From the NCBI GenBank assembly GCA_028583405.1, contig CM053260.1:28062735-28126734 (forward strand): DNA of 64,000 nt, written 5' to 3'. Positions 52,663 to 62,502 of this stretch are shown here, in pieces. Made by a program: the position numbers and the translations under genes. Below the pieces are notes generated by a model. It worked only from the letters and a program-made list of their open reading frames with translations, searched no databases and had not been told where the DNA came from. How positions within the stretch are numbered: the stretch's first letter is position 1; each line of letters starts with the position of its first letter. The stretch is from Pogonophryne albipinna (taxonomy: Eukaryota; Chordata; Actinopteri; Perciformes; Artedidraconidae).

Positions 52663-52716
52663 TGGGATGCCATTAATGAGATGGACGAGTACTTCACTCC
52701 CATCCACACATACCAG
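52663..52716 (+). CDS. epha8: ephA8 exon 3a (first quarter of canonical exon 3)
   Basis: 54-bp exon of 18 codons, WDAINEMDEYFTPIHTYQ, phase 0 at both ends. It continues the ephrin-binding domain directly from exon 2; EphA proteins have W-D/E-E-I...TPI-R/H-TYQVCN here. The acceptor is ttccttctcttcacag and the donor CAG|gtgtgtaac. In other vertebrates, from memory, the coding sequence runs on without an intron into VCN. The intron bases gtgtgtaac would themselves read VCN, then continue to a stop at 52747-52749, so intron retention would truncate the protein after a pseudo-VCN. The short in-frame exon could be skipped without a frameshift. Confidence 0.92.
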
Positions 52717-53785
52717 GTGTGTAACCCTCTCACTGCTTTGTACAGTTAATTATATCAAGAACTCCAGTGGAATATATCACTTTGATCTCAGAAAACGTGG
52801 GTTTTTTTTTCAAGGTGAATCAGGTTCCTGTTTCTGTGACATAAACTGAAAACTTAAGTACCAATTATTCTACTATATTCCTTTGATTATATGATAATTT
52901 TTGGAATAGAAATATATATTGTAAAACCGTTTCTGTAGGTGTTAAAACTCACTTAATTACTGTTTAAGGTTGTATTTCATTATTTACACTCTTCAGATCA
53001 TTACAATGATATCGTATATACAGTAAGGAAGGCAAGTTCAAACACAAACTCCAAGGACATTTTTAGCAGACACAAAAATGTTTGCAATTCTTAATTCAAT
53101 AAACATAACATTAGCAACAATTCTAATTCAAATATCCCAAACATTTATTGAAGCAAAACGACTAACTATTCAGTTGTTCCGTCTTTTCTTAGTGTAGTAA
53201 GTTGACATTTGTATTGCCATCATTCCAGTTACTTGGACAATTTTTGTAATACTTTTTGTTTGGCTTGCAGATTCATTTTCGTCTTCCAGCCTTAATCTAT
53301 AACTTGTATTTCCCAACGTACAGAGGTCATGACCCAGTGTCATCGTTGGTAGCTTCAAACCTGACCGCAGCCAACATTGTTAATGTAGAGCCACCAAAAC
53401 AAAATGGCAGCGCATATTATTAATGTATGTTTCTAAAATGTTAAACCAATGCTAGAGATGCATGTGGATTGTTCTACTCTTACCAGTCGTTCAAATGACA
53501 AATCACATCTTCAGGACAAAACATCATCCACAGATATCTACTGTCAAGACGTTTATTAATATTGATGATGTATGTTCAGAATCAGAATACCTTTATTCGT
53601 CCCACAGAGAGGACATTTTGTTACAGCAGAAAAAGAGCCAAACACAGCTTAATGTTACCTAAGAAGCATGCTTAACAAAAATGTAAAAGATATTGTACAC
53701 ATTGCACATATTGCGCATGGTTGGTATATAAGTACAAGGGGTGTTATAGCTAGAGTTCCTGATTATAGCACTGTCTCTGGTTCAG
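52717..53785 (+). other. Extra intron 3A splitting canonical exon 3 (1069 bp)
   Basis: Phase-0 GT-AG intron between TYQ and VCN. Its first bases gtgtgtaac differ at one position from the first nine bases of exon 3b (GTCTGTAAC); with the preceding CAG, 11 of 12 bases agree. The interior is AT-rich with one recognisable dispersed repeat (aatcagaatacctttattcg at 53580-53599). No coding content seen. Confidence 0.85.
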
Positions 53786-53929
53786 GTCTGTAACGTGATG
53801 AGTCCCAGTCAGAACAACTGGGTGAGGACGGGCTGGCTCCCCAGAGAAGGAGCCCGGAGGATCTACATCGAGGTCAAGTTCACCCTGAGAGACTGCAACA
53901 GCATGCCGGGGGTCCTGGGCACCTGCAAG
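53786..53929 (+). CDS. epha8: ephA8 exon 3b (core of ephrin-binding domain)
   Basis: 144-bp exon of 48 codons, phase 0 at both ends, from [20 protein letters not shown] to [18 protein letters not shown]. It carries three cysteines. The first (VCN) normally pairs with the GAC cysteine now in exon 3d, and the RDC...GTC pair closes the ligand-channel loop; these pairings are family knowledge from Eph structures. The acceptor is ctgtctctggttcag, a weaker pyrimidine tract than the other exons, and the donor is AAG|gtaaca. A run of about 17 G starts about 16 bp into the next intron. Skipping would be frame-preserving but would delete the ligand-binding core and leave an unpaired cysteine. Confidence 0.95.
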
Positions 53930-54059
53930 GTAACACTCAGAGAGAGGGGGGGGGGGGGGGGTTGGTAGGGGGAGACAAAGCTAGAAAGAGGAGGGAAGGA
54001 GATGAGGAGAGAACTGTGAGCGAGGAAAGGAGATCAAGCTGGAAAGTCCCACTTAAGAT

Positions 54060-54265
54060 TTATTTATTTAATCTTTTTATTTGTCAATTTATTTAACGTG
54101 TTAGAAACAAAACAAACAATAATAATAATTAGAGAAGCCAGATAACAACAAAAAAACGCTCTGGGTATAAAAACATATATAAAAATAAATTCTCAAATAG
54201 TTTCTGTCATGTTCAAAAGGGGCAAGAAGAAGCTTAAAAACGTTTCTGGTCCTCCCCCATCTAAC
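54060..54265 (-). repeat. Dispersed repeat C, inverse copy in intron 3B
   Basis: ttatttgtcaatttatttaa ... ttctgtcatgttcaaaaggg, gcaagaagaagcttaaaaac, ctggtcctccccc: the inverse of 13530-13775. Confidence 0.55.
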
Positions 54266-54689
54266 GTACATTCTTCATAAAAATCAAAGTGTAGGTCATC
54301 GGCATCCGTGATATTTGATTCGATGTTTTAAATTAAAAAAAAATTGTACAAAAAAATTCAAAATAAAAGAAATAACTTTTACAACAACAATAAATAGCAA
54401 GCATCGCGTCACACGTCCTGCTCATATCCAATCGGATTTGGTTTATAATTAATAGTTTTAGTTTAGATAAAGCTGCACGGTATTTCAGCTCATCGTTATT
54501 CCACAGATTGTTTAAGATCTGGAAAAATATCTTATCTAAGAGATGACGTGCAGCGTCATTAATGACAAAAGAACACCAACATGGTGATCAGGATCTTGCA
54601 ACGAGTTCACTCACAATATTGATTTTTAATGATTTTTTTTTTTTTATATTTGTATTGCTTCGGCTAAGAAAAATGTAATTTACCGGACT

Positions 54690-54845
54690 TCTTACTGCTT
54701 ATTGATAGGACTGTACTTACAGTGTTGTCCCTTGATCCTCCTTAACAACAGCCATATTCTCCTTAGCAGCGGTGTGTTAGCGAAAATTAACAACCTCTGA
54801 AATATCCAAACTGACCAATCAGAATCGAGTATTCAGAAAAGCCTT
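54690..54845 (-). repeat. Dispersed repeat A, fragment in intron 3B
   Basis: cttgatcctccttaacaaca, ccttagcagcggtgtgttag and ctgaccaatcagaatcgagt match the inverse of the 5' part of repeat A. Confidence 0.55.
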
Positions 54846-54980
54846 GAAACATTACCAAATAAAATGTGTTTTACCAATTGAGGTAGTTTCAGTCCATATT
54901 TAAAGAGTAAACTAGGTTAAAATGTATAGCTAATGTTGTTACATTTACACGTGATCTTTCTACCTTTTTTTGTTCTACAG

Positions 54981-55130
54981 GAAACCTTCAACCTGTACTA
55001 CTACGAGTCCGACAGGGCGGTGGGCTCAGCGGTGCGGGAGAACCAGTTTATTAAGATCGACACCATCGCTGCTGACGAGAGTTTTACAGGCGTGGACCTG
55101 GGGGTCCGCAGACTCAAACTCAACACTGAG
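54981..55130 (+). CDS. epha8: ephA8 exon 3c (second half of ephrin-binding domain)
   Basis: 150-bp exon of 50 codons, phase 0 at both ends. It begins [20 protein letters not shown], passes through [18 protein letters not shown], and ends [20 protein letters not shown] is near-invariant in Eph receptors, and [15 protein letters not shown] is the best EphA8-type signature in the window. The acceptor has a strong pyrimidine tract (ctttttttgttctacag) and the donor is GAG|gtatga. The next intron holds a 2.6 kb minisatellite-bearing hAT element starting 82 bp after the donor. GC content and codon use match the neighbouring exons and contrast with the AT-rich introns. Confidence 0.95.
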
Positions 55131-55212
55131 GTATGAGCAACAACACCAAACAACAGCATGGTCCAAACCACAGGTAGATGTCAGTCCAGGCTCTTTGAAG
55201 CAATGTCTTACT

Positions 55213-57809
55213 CAGAGATGGCAAAAGTACACACATCCTTTACTCAAGTAGAAGTACAGATACTCGTGTTTAAAAATACTCTGGTGAAAGTAGAAATACT
55301 GACTAAACTTCTTTACTCAAGTGAAAGTAAAGGCTTTGAAATGTACTTAAGTAAAAAGTACCCATAACTAGCAGCTGTTTTAAAGAGTACCTGACCTCCC
55401 TTTATATTAATAGAACAATAATGTCATTGTTAGCTAATGAATGTTTCCATGCTGAACAACGGCAACATGACAACGTTTCCATTGGTCCCTCTTCTTTAGA
55501 GAAGACCAGGAAATGATGGATACACGGATCGTGTTCAGATCAATAGGCACGCAATGACTCTAAAGAATAATGATCACGCCACCAAACACACATTCAGACT
55601 AAAGGAACCAGCTGTTTGGAAAATGAGAGAAGTAGAAAGTACAGGTATTTGAGTTCAACATGTAAGAAGTAGAAAGTACAGGTATTTGTGTTCAACATGT
55701 AAGAAGTAGAAAGTACAGGTATTTGTGTTCAACATGTAAGAAGGAGAAAGTACAGGTATTTGAGTTCAACATGTAAGAAGTAGAAAGTACAGGTATTTGG
55801 GTTCAACATGTAAGAAGTAGAAAGTACAGGTATTTGTGTTCAACATGTAAGAAGTAGAAAGTACAGGTATTTGAGTTCAACATGTAAGAAGTAGAAAGTA
55901 CAGGTATTTGGGTTCAACATGTAAGAAGTAGAAAGTACAGGTATTTGGGTTCAAAATGTAAGAAGTAGAAAGTACAGGTATTTGTGTTCAACATGTAAGA
56001 AGTAGAAAGTACAGGTATTTGTGTTCAACATGTAAGAAGTAGAAAGTACAGGTATTTGTGTTCAACATGTAAGAAGTAGAAAGTACAGGTATTTGAGTTC
56101 AACATGTAAGAAGTAGAAAGTACAGGTATTTGTGTTCAACATGTAAGAAGTAGAAAGTACAGGTATTTGTGTTCAACATGTAAGAAGTAGAAAGTTCAGG
56201 TATTTGGGTTCAAAATGTAAGAAGTAGAAAGTACAGGTATTTGTGTTCAAAATGTAAGAAGTAGAAAGTACAGGTATTTGTGTTCAACATGTAAGAAGTA
56301 GAAAGTACAGGTATTTGGGTTCAAAATGTAAGAAGTAGAAAGTACAGGTATTTGGGTTCAACATGTAAGAAGTAGAAAGTACAGGTATTTGTGTTCAACA
56401 TGTAAGAAGTAGAAAGTACAGGTATTTGGGTTCAAAATGTAAGAAGTAGAAAGTACAGGTATTTGTGTTCAAAATGTAAGAAGTAGAAAGTACAGGTATT
56501 TGTGTTCAACATGTAAGAAGTAGAAAGTACAGGTATTTGTGTTCAACATGTAAGAAGTAGAAAGTACAGGTATTTGGGTTCAACATGTAAGAAGTAGAAA
56601 GTACAGGTATTTGTGTTCAACATGTAAGAAGTAGAAAGTACAGGTATTTGTGTTCAACATGTAAGAAGTAGAAAGTACAGGTATTTGTGTTCAACATGTA
56701 AGAAGTAGAAAGTACAGGTATTTGAGTTCAACATGTAAGAAGTAGAAAGTACAGGTATTTGTGTTCAACATGTGAGAAGTAGAAAGTACAGGTATTTGAG
56801 TTCAACATGTGAGAAGTAGAAAGTACAGGTATTTGGGTTCAACATGTGAGAAGTAGAAAGTACAGGTATTTGGGTTCAACATGTAAGAAGTAGAAAGTAC
56901 AGGTATTTGTGTTCAACATGTAAGAAGTAGAAAGTACAGGTATTTGAGTTCAACATGTAAGAAGTAGAAAGTACAGGTATTTGAGTTCAACATGTAAGAA
57001 GTAGAAAATACAGGTATTTGTGTTCAACATGTAAGAAGTAGAAAGTACAGGTATTTGTGTTCAACATGTAAGAAGTAGAAAGTACAGGTATTTGGGTTCA
57101 ACATGTAAGAAGTAGAAAGTACAGGTATTTGTGTTCAACATGTAAGAAGTAGAAAGTACAGGTATTTGAGTTCAACATAAGAAGTAGAAAGTACAGGTAT
57201 TTGGGTTCAACATGTAAGAAGTAGAAAGTACAGGTATTTGAGTTCAACATGTAAGAAGTAGAAAGTACAGGTATTTGGGTTCAACATGTAAGAAGTAGAA
57301 AGTACAGGTATTTGTGTTCAACATGTAAGAAGTAGAAAGTACAGGTATTTGTGTTCAACATGTAAGAAGTAGAAAGTACAGGTATTTGGGTTCAACATGT
57401 AAGAAGTAGAAAGTACAGGTATTTGTGTTCAACATGTAAGAAGTAGAAAGTACAGGTATTTGTGTTCAACATGTAAGAAGTAGAAAGTACAGGTATTTGT
57501 GTTCAACATGTAAGAAGTAGAAAGTACAGGTATTTGGGTTCAACATGTAAGAAGTAGAAAGTACAGGTATTTGGGTTCAACATGTAAGAAGTAGAAAGTA
57601 CAGGTATTTGGGTTCAACATGTAAGAAGTAGAAAGTACAGGTATTTGGGTTCAACATGTAAGAAGTAGAAAGTACAGGTATTTGTGTTCAAAATGTAAGA
57701 AGTAAAAGTAAAAAGTTGTCAGAGGGATAGTGGAGTAAAGTACTGATACCAGAAAAATGTACTTAAGTACAGTAACAAAGTATTTGTACTCCATTACTTC
57801 CCACCTCTG
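55213..57809. mobile_element. hAT-like element expanded by a minisatellite, perfect 8-bp target duplication
   Basis: Left end CAGAGATGGCAAAAGTACAC, right end ccattacttcccacctctg (inverse of CAGAGGTGGGAAGTAATG). GTCTTACT flanks it at 55205-55212 and 57810-57817. The interior is aagtaaaagtac-rich like the 21.6 kb element. Most of its 2597 bp is the 37-bp array. It lies in extra intron 3C of ephA8. Confidence 0.9.
55625..57705. repeat. 37-bp minisatellite, about 56 units
   Basis: Unit gtaagaagtagaaagtacag + gtatttgNgttcaacat, where N is T, A or G and marks unit types. Other variants: aaaatg for acatg, gtgag for gtaag (three neighbouring units about 56770-56850), and a 2-bp deletion near 57177. 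Confidence 0.95.
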
Positions 57810-59897
57810 GTCTTACTTTGGATTTTAAGTGCACTCTGATTCTCAGCACGTACACCTCTGCAGAAGTTCAAGACGAGTTGGAGAGATCCACAGAGAGAAC
57901 CTCTTCCTGTCTGTCACTCGCTGCAGATCTGTTAAAGGAAACCAACAGCAGTTCAGCATCATGGGAAATACTTTGATATCGATAGCAGCTTCAAATTTGA
58001 TGCTGGGTAGTGGAGCTTGTCTTTTATTGATACCTTACATTGTTAGAAAGATGAAGATATAAAGGGAATGGTATAATTCTTTGCAAACTGTCCTTACATC
58101 TGGTGCCCATTGATCCTGAGTTTAGTATAGGAAGCACAACTTCAATAAGGTTGTGGTTTTGGGGGATAGCCATTGTCTCTCTCATCTTTTTAAATGTATC
58201 GCAGGAATCTGTTATTTCAATCCATTTCGATCCAAGTGCAAGCATTTGGCTAACATCTATTGTTAAGTTTAAAGAAACGATTCTCAATGTCTTCTTTTTT
58301 CATTATCAGAGTCTATTCAAGTCTTATCCTCACCATGTTCTTTAGGAAACTACTTTTATAAAGGATTATTATCACTTTACCTAATATGAAAAAAGTACCG
58401 GGCACTAACTCTGGGGCATGCTAACACTTAACACTAAATCAAAGCACTACTACTTAGTTATTAAGCTAAACCTGTTAACAATCGCTTCTCAAAAGCAGCC
58501 ATGTGCAGCTTATCTTGCTCGTAGTTCAACTTTGGGGACTTTGACTTTGACTTGCTAATTTGTGCTGTTGACCAATAGCAATCAATTTAACAACTCCAAA
58601 ATAAAGAAATCTATTAGCGGCATTTCAACATTGACTTTTCGTTACCTCATCCGTCAGGGTATAGATTCAGAGTTTAAGAAAGGTGTACATGGCAAAGATA
58701 TGTCTTTTGAATAAACAAAGCTAAGTGCTAAGAGCTAACAAATTGGCTAATTGATTGTTAGAGAATGTGTAAGCTTAGAGAGCTTTAATTTTCCTCTACA
58801 ATTGAACAAAATGGGGAAGTAGCCTACCGAACAATGGACAGATAGACAAATATTAAAAACACATCTGCCTAAGAACCATTTCATAATGCATTAGTTAGTT
58901 ATAGGCAGTTTCTATAAAGTAAATTAGAAACAACAACACTCGTTCTCACTCTCATTTACAACCATTTAAATTGTGAATAAGTCTGCAAACTGTCCCTATA
59001 GAAGCGTATAGACTTATTATATTCATAAACTTTTGAATAATGTTTTGAATCTGTGCTTGGGTGTTAACAAGATAATCAACTGTGATAGAGATAAAAAACA
59101 AGCATATCAAAATGTAAAAACGTCCATGTTTCCAGGTTGTTGTTGTTGTTGTTGTTGTTGGAGGTTGATTAATGGCTGCTGCCAAAGCACAACACCAAAC
59201 ACCAGTCCAGAGATTAAATTACAGCTGCGTTAACACTCCTGTTTTGTTCACAAACCACTGCAGAGGTTTTAATATGAAAGAGTGAGAAAACTTCTCCAAT
59301 GCGTCGGTGTACCAATCCGACTTGAGTAAATCTAATGAAACCAAACCCACACAGTCCTGATGCAGTCGATTCACTTTCTTTATTCCTCTACAACAATACA
59401 TTTTTATTGTTTTATGGAAATCCATACATTTGAACTTAAACATCTCAGTCTTACACATCGTATTTCCAGGTGTTCCGAAGTATTACTCCATATATAAAGT
59501 ATGTTTGCCTTTTTTTATCATCTTAATTAGGCAACACGTACATTTTCTGAAAGACTTAGTTTTGATTTGATTAAATGAAAACCCACTGTCTTGGTCCCTG
59601 CCCGTTTCTCTCAGCCTGTTATTCATTGTTTCGGGAGACGTAGTGAGGGAAGAGGAGCGGCGCTGTGTAGAGGAGACGGTTATCGCTGAAGATGACATTC
59701 AATTCAAACATTTAGTTATTGCCTAAAGATCGCGATCAAAGTGAAATCTTCTGAAAACCAAGATTTGTTTGCTTTAAATTAACCAAAAGCCCCAAATGAC
59801 GAAATTACAAGTTTTTCATATAAATCTATGTTTATATCGTATGATCTGTGCGACATCTGACAGATTTGTATATAGCATTTCACATATCACAATATCA

Positions 59898-60140
59898 CAC
59901 ATATCACTCCCCCCACCCATCAGAGACTGCACTGACCTCACCACCTTCAACACACTCACAAAAACTCACCTCTTCAATCTGGCTTTTAATGTGCGATTGT
60001 TTTTGTATTATTTGACTTTTTCTTTAACTATATATTTATTTGTTGTTCCTTCCTTTTCTTTTCCCTTCACTATATCTGTAAAGCGTCTTTGAGCACCTGT
60101 AAAAGCGCTAACAAATTAAATCTATTATTATTATTATTAT
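59898..60140 (+). mobile_element. L2-like LINE 3' tail, copy 3 (intron 3C)
   Basis: cacccatcagagactgcact through gcgtctttgagcacctgtaa to an (ATT)n end. The frame reads RDCTDLTTFNTLTKTHLFNL. Nearly the same truncation point as copy 2. Confidence 0.7.
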
Positions 60141-60328
60141 ATAAACACGCTCATGATGACCTGAGTCAGTGTCAAATTGACACCTATTGAGATCAGTAAG
60201 GCGTAAATTAGGTTAAAATGTAAGAGTGAAATTATCTGAAAGCCAAGATTTGTTTGTTTTAAATTCACCAAAACCCCAAAACAGTTTTTCATATAAATGA
60301 ATTTTTATATATCGTAATGATGACGATA

Positions 60329-60515
60329 GGTGGTGGCGAAGTCGATAGGGGCTCGGCTTGGCAACTGGAAGGTCACCAGTTCAAGTCCTGGCAAGACCAA
60401 GTGCTACCGAGGTGTCCCTGAGCAAGGCACCGTTCCCCACACTGCTCCTAACACTACGATGGGTCAAATGCAGAGAAACAATTTCCCCATGGGGATTAAT
60501 AAAGTATATCAAAAT
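60329..60515 (+). mobile_element. tRNA-derived SINE (Ser/Leu-like head), copy 2 in intron 3C
   Basis: ggtggtggcgaagtcgatag, ggtcaccagttcaagtcctg, gtccctgagcaaggcaccgt, ending ggattaataaagtatatc. Same strand as the gene. Confidence 0.75.
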
Positions 60516-60906
60516 CAAAAAAAAAAATCTGTTGCGACATCTAACTGATTTTGATAAGGCGGGTCACATGTAGACACTCTCATGATGACCTGAAGTGTGT
60601 GTGATGAAAGCGTCTAGATATTGCCTGAATATCAAAGTCAGATTTTTCTGAAAGCCGAGATTTGTTTGTTTTAAATTAACCAAAAAAAATGACGAAAACA
60701 CAAGTTTCAGTTCTGATAAGGTGGGTCACAAGTGTGTGTGATGAAAGCGTCAAACTGACACCTATTGAGATCAAGTGATAATGTAACTATTAAAACAAGA
60801 TATCACAGTAAAAAGTTGCATTTGTATGAACATGTTATATATATTTAGATTTATTCACCTGAAGTGTGTGTGATGAAAGTGTAAAACTGTCCTCCCCCCT
60901 CTCCAG

Positions 60907-61222
60907 GTGCGAGGCGTTGGCCCGTTGTCCAAACGAGGTTTCTACTTGGCCTTCCAGGACATCGGCGCCTGCATCGCTCTCACCTCGGTGCGAGTTTACT
61001 ACAAACGCTGCGCCGGAGTGAGCCGAAACCTGGCGGTGTTCACGGACGTAGTGACGGGGGCCGACTCCTCCTCTCTGGTGGAGGTCAGAGGTCAGTGTGT
61101 GGATCACGCCGAGGAGCGGGACACTCCCAAGATGTACTGCAGCGCCGAGGGAGAGTGGCTGGTTCCCATCGGGAGGTGTGTGTGCTCCGCTGGGTTCGAA
61201 GAGCACCGAGACTCCTGCGTGG
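60907..61222 (+). CDS. epha8: ephA8 exon 3d (end of ephrin-binding domain and start of cysteine-rich region)
   Basis: 316-bp exon, 105 codons plus one base, phase 0 start and phase 1 end. The first about 35 residues ([20 protein letters not shown]...VYYKRC) finish the ephrin-binding domain and contain the GAC cysteine expected to pair with VCN of exon 3b. The rest is the Sushi-like and first EGF-like part of the cysteine-rich region: [45 protein letters not shown], ending at DSCV. The acceptor is tcctcccccctctccag and the donor GTGG|gtgagt. The last 12 bases plus donor are copied again near 62147-62164. The following exon is not seen before the window ends. Confidence 0.95.
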
Positions 61223-61480
61223 GTGAGTGGACTCACAGTGTTTCTTGTATTTAGTTAACTCCTCCTGCATTACTTGCACATTCCCTTGCACTATTTGATT
61301 TCTTCTTTGTTTCTTCTTGCACTATTTTAATACTTTTTTTCATTTGTTATGTTGTTTTATGTCATATATATTATGGACTCACAGTGTTTCTTGGTTTGCT
61401 CGATGAACACTTTTACTGTCACTGGTGCACAACTAGGGTTAGGGACCAAAAACAAAAATCAGTACATGAGACTTTAAGGT
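61208..61480 (+). repeat. Left copy of a duplicated exon-end plus intron segment
   Basis: Covers the last bases of exon 3d, the donor and about 260 bp of intron (gtatttagttaactcctcct, ttcttctttgtttcttcttg, gggactttaa-like end). Matches 62145-62502. Confidence 0.75.
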
Positions 61481-61690
61481 TCAAGGTTCTTTATTGTCAA
61501 ACTAACAGAGCTACAGAGTAATTCATCTGGTCACAGGCTTCTCCAACAATGCAACACAATAATACAGATAAGCAGACAATATTAAAACAATATTAAAATA
61601 TACTATATTTAAAGTAATACAACAAGAAAAATAGTTTTTAAAAAGTGAGAAAAAAAAGTGGAATAGTGCAATACGAGTTAATACAAGTTA

Positions 61691-62055
61691 TCAAATCAAG
61701 TTTTATTGATATAGCACACTTATAAACGATTTTTGGTCGAGCCAAAGTGCTGTACATATAATAAAAATAGCCTACAGTAGAGACACTTTACAGCAAATAC
61801 AACAGCACAGATTGTTCAGAATATCAGTATGAGAAAAACGACACCCTCTGTCCTTAGACCCTCTGTCCTTAGACCCTCTGTCCTTAGACCCTCACATCGT
61901 ACAAGGAAACACTTCCAGAGAAAACCCACAGTTTAAAGGGAACATGGGAGAAACCTCAGGGAGAGCAACAGAGGAGGGATCCCTCTCCCAGGACGGACAG
62001 ACGTGCAATAGATGCCGTGTGTAAATCCAAGAGATAATACATTTTACAGCATATT
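61691..62055 (-). mobile_element. LINE 3' end, copy 3 (tail only)
   Basis: Same sequence order as 2853-3535, including the triplicated 15-bp ccctctgtccttaga block (61848-61894). This links it more closely to copy 1 than to the 30.2 kb copy, which has the block once. It sits between the two copies of the duplicated exon-end segment. Confidence 0.65.
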
Positions 62056-62144
62056 GGAATGATATATTAGATAATGGATAAATAATTACTAAGTAGTAGT
62101 AGATGAATGTTAAGTTAGCTTAAATTCAAAAGCTCAAATACAAA

Positions 62145-62502
62145 CGACTCCTGCGTTGGTGAGTGGACTCTCAATTAACATTATTATTCTCACTTGTGCA
62201 CAACATGTTCTTGTATTTAGTTAACTCCTGCATTACTTGCACTTTGGTCTGGCACTATTTTATTTCTTCTTTGTTTCTTCTTGCACTATTATTATTATTG
62301 TTTTTTACATTTCTAATGTTTGTTACATGTCATATATGTTTATTTTGTACCGTTGGAGGAGCCTGGGAATTAAGGTTTTCATTGCCACAATTACGCTGTA
62401 GCTGTGCATATGACAATAAAGCCTATGCACTTGGAACAAGGGTTGGAGTTAGGAAACAAAACCAATCACAGGATTTGTTGATACTGTACATGGGACTTTA
62501 AA
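62145..62502 (+). repeat. Right copy of the duplicated segment, with a decoy donor
   Basis: gactcctgcgttggtgagtg copies the exon 3d end and keeps an intact gtgagt. Then come cttgtatttagttaactcct, ttcttctttgtttcttcttg and gtacatgggactttaa. A LINE tail lies between the copies. Confidence 0.75.

Larger units (their letters stand above)
53930..54980 (+). other. Extra intron 3B splitting canonical exon 3 (1051 bp)
   Basis: Phase-0 GT-AG intron between GTCK and ETF. It starts gtaacactc (next exon starts GAAACCTTC), followed by a run of about 17 G near 53945-53961. It contains a minus-strand copy of a dispersed repeat at 54060-54265 and another repeat at 54690-54845. Confidence 0.85.
55131..60906 (+). 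other. Extra intron 3C splitting canonical exon 3 (5776 bp)
   Basis: Phase-0 GT-AG intron between LNTE and VRG. It starts gtatgag; exon 3d starts GTGCGAG. It contains the 2.6 kb hAT/minisatellite element (55213-57809), an L2-like LINE tail (59898-60140) and a SINE (60329-60515). The stretch 57830-59890 shows no recognisable feature apart from a short (TTG)n at about 59140-59160. Confidence 0.85.

Noticed and set aside
55625..57705. CRISPR-like array of regular direct repeats
   Set aside because: The 37-bp units are contiguous without unique spacers and the genome is vertebrate; same for the 57-, 40- and 33-bp arrays.
60835..61236. 133-codon minus-strand open frame across exon 3d
   Set aside because: Antisense shadow of the well-supported ephA8 exon.
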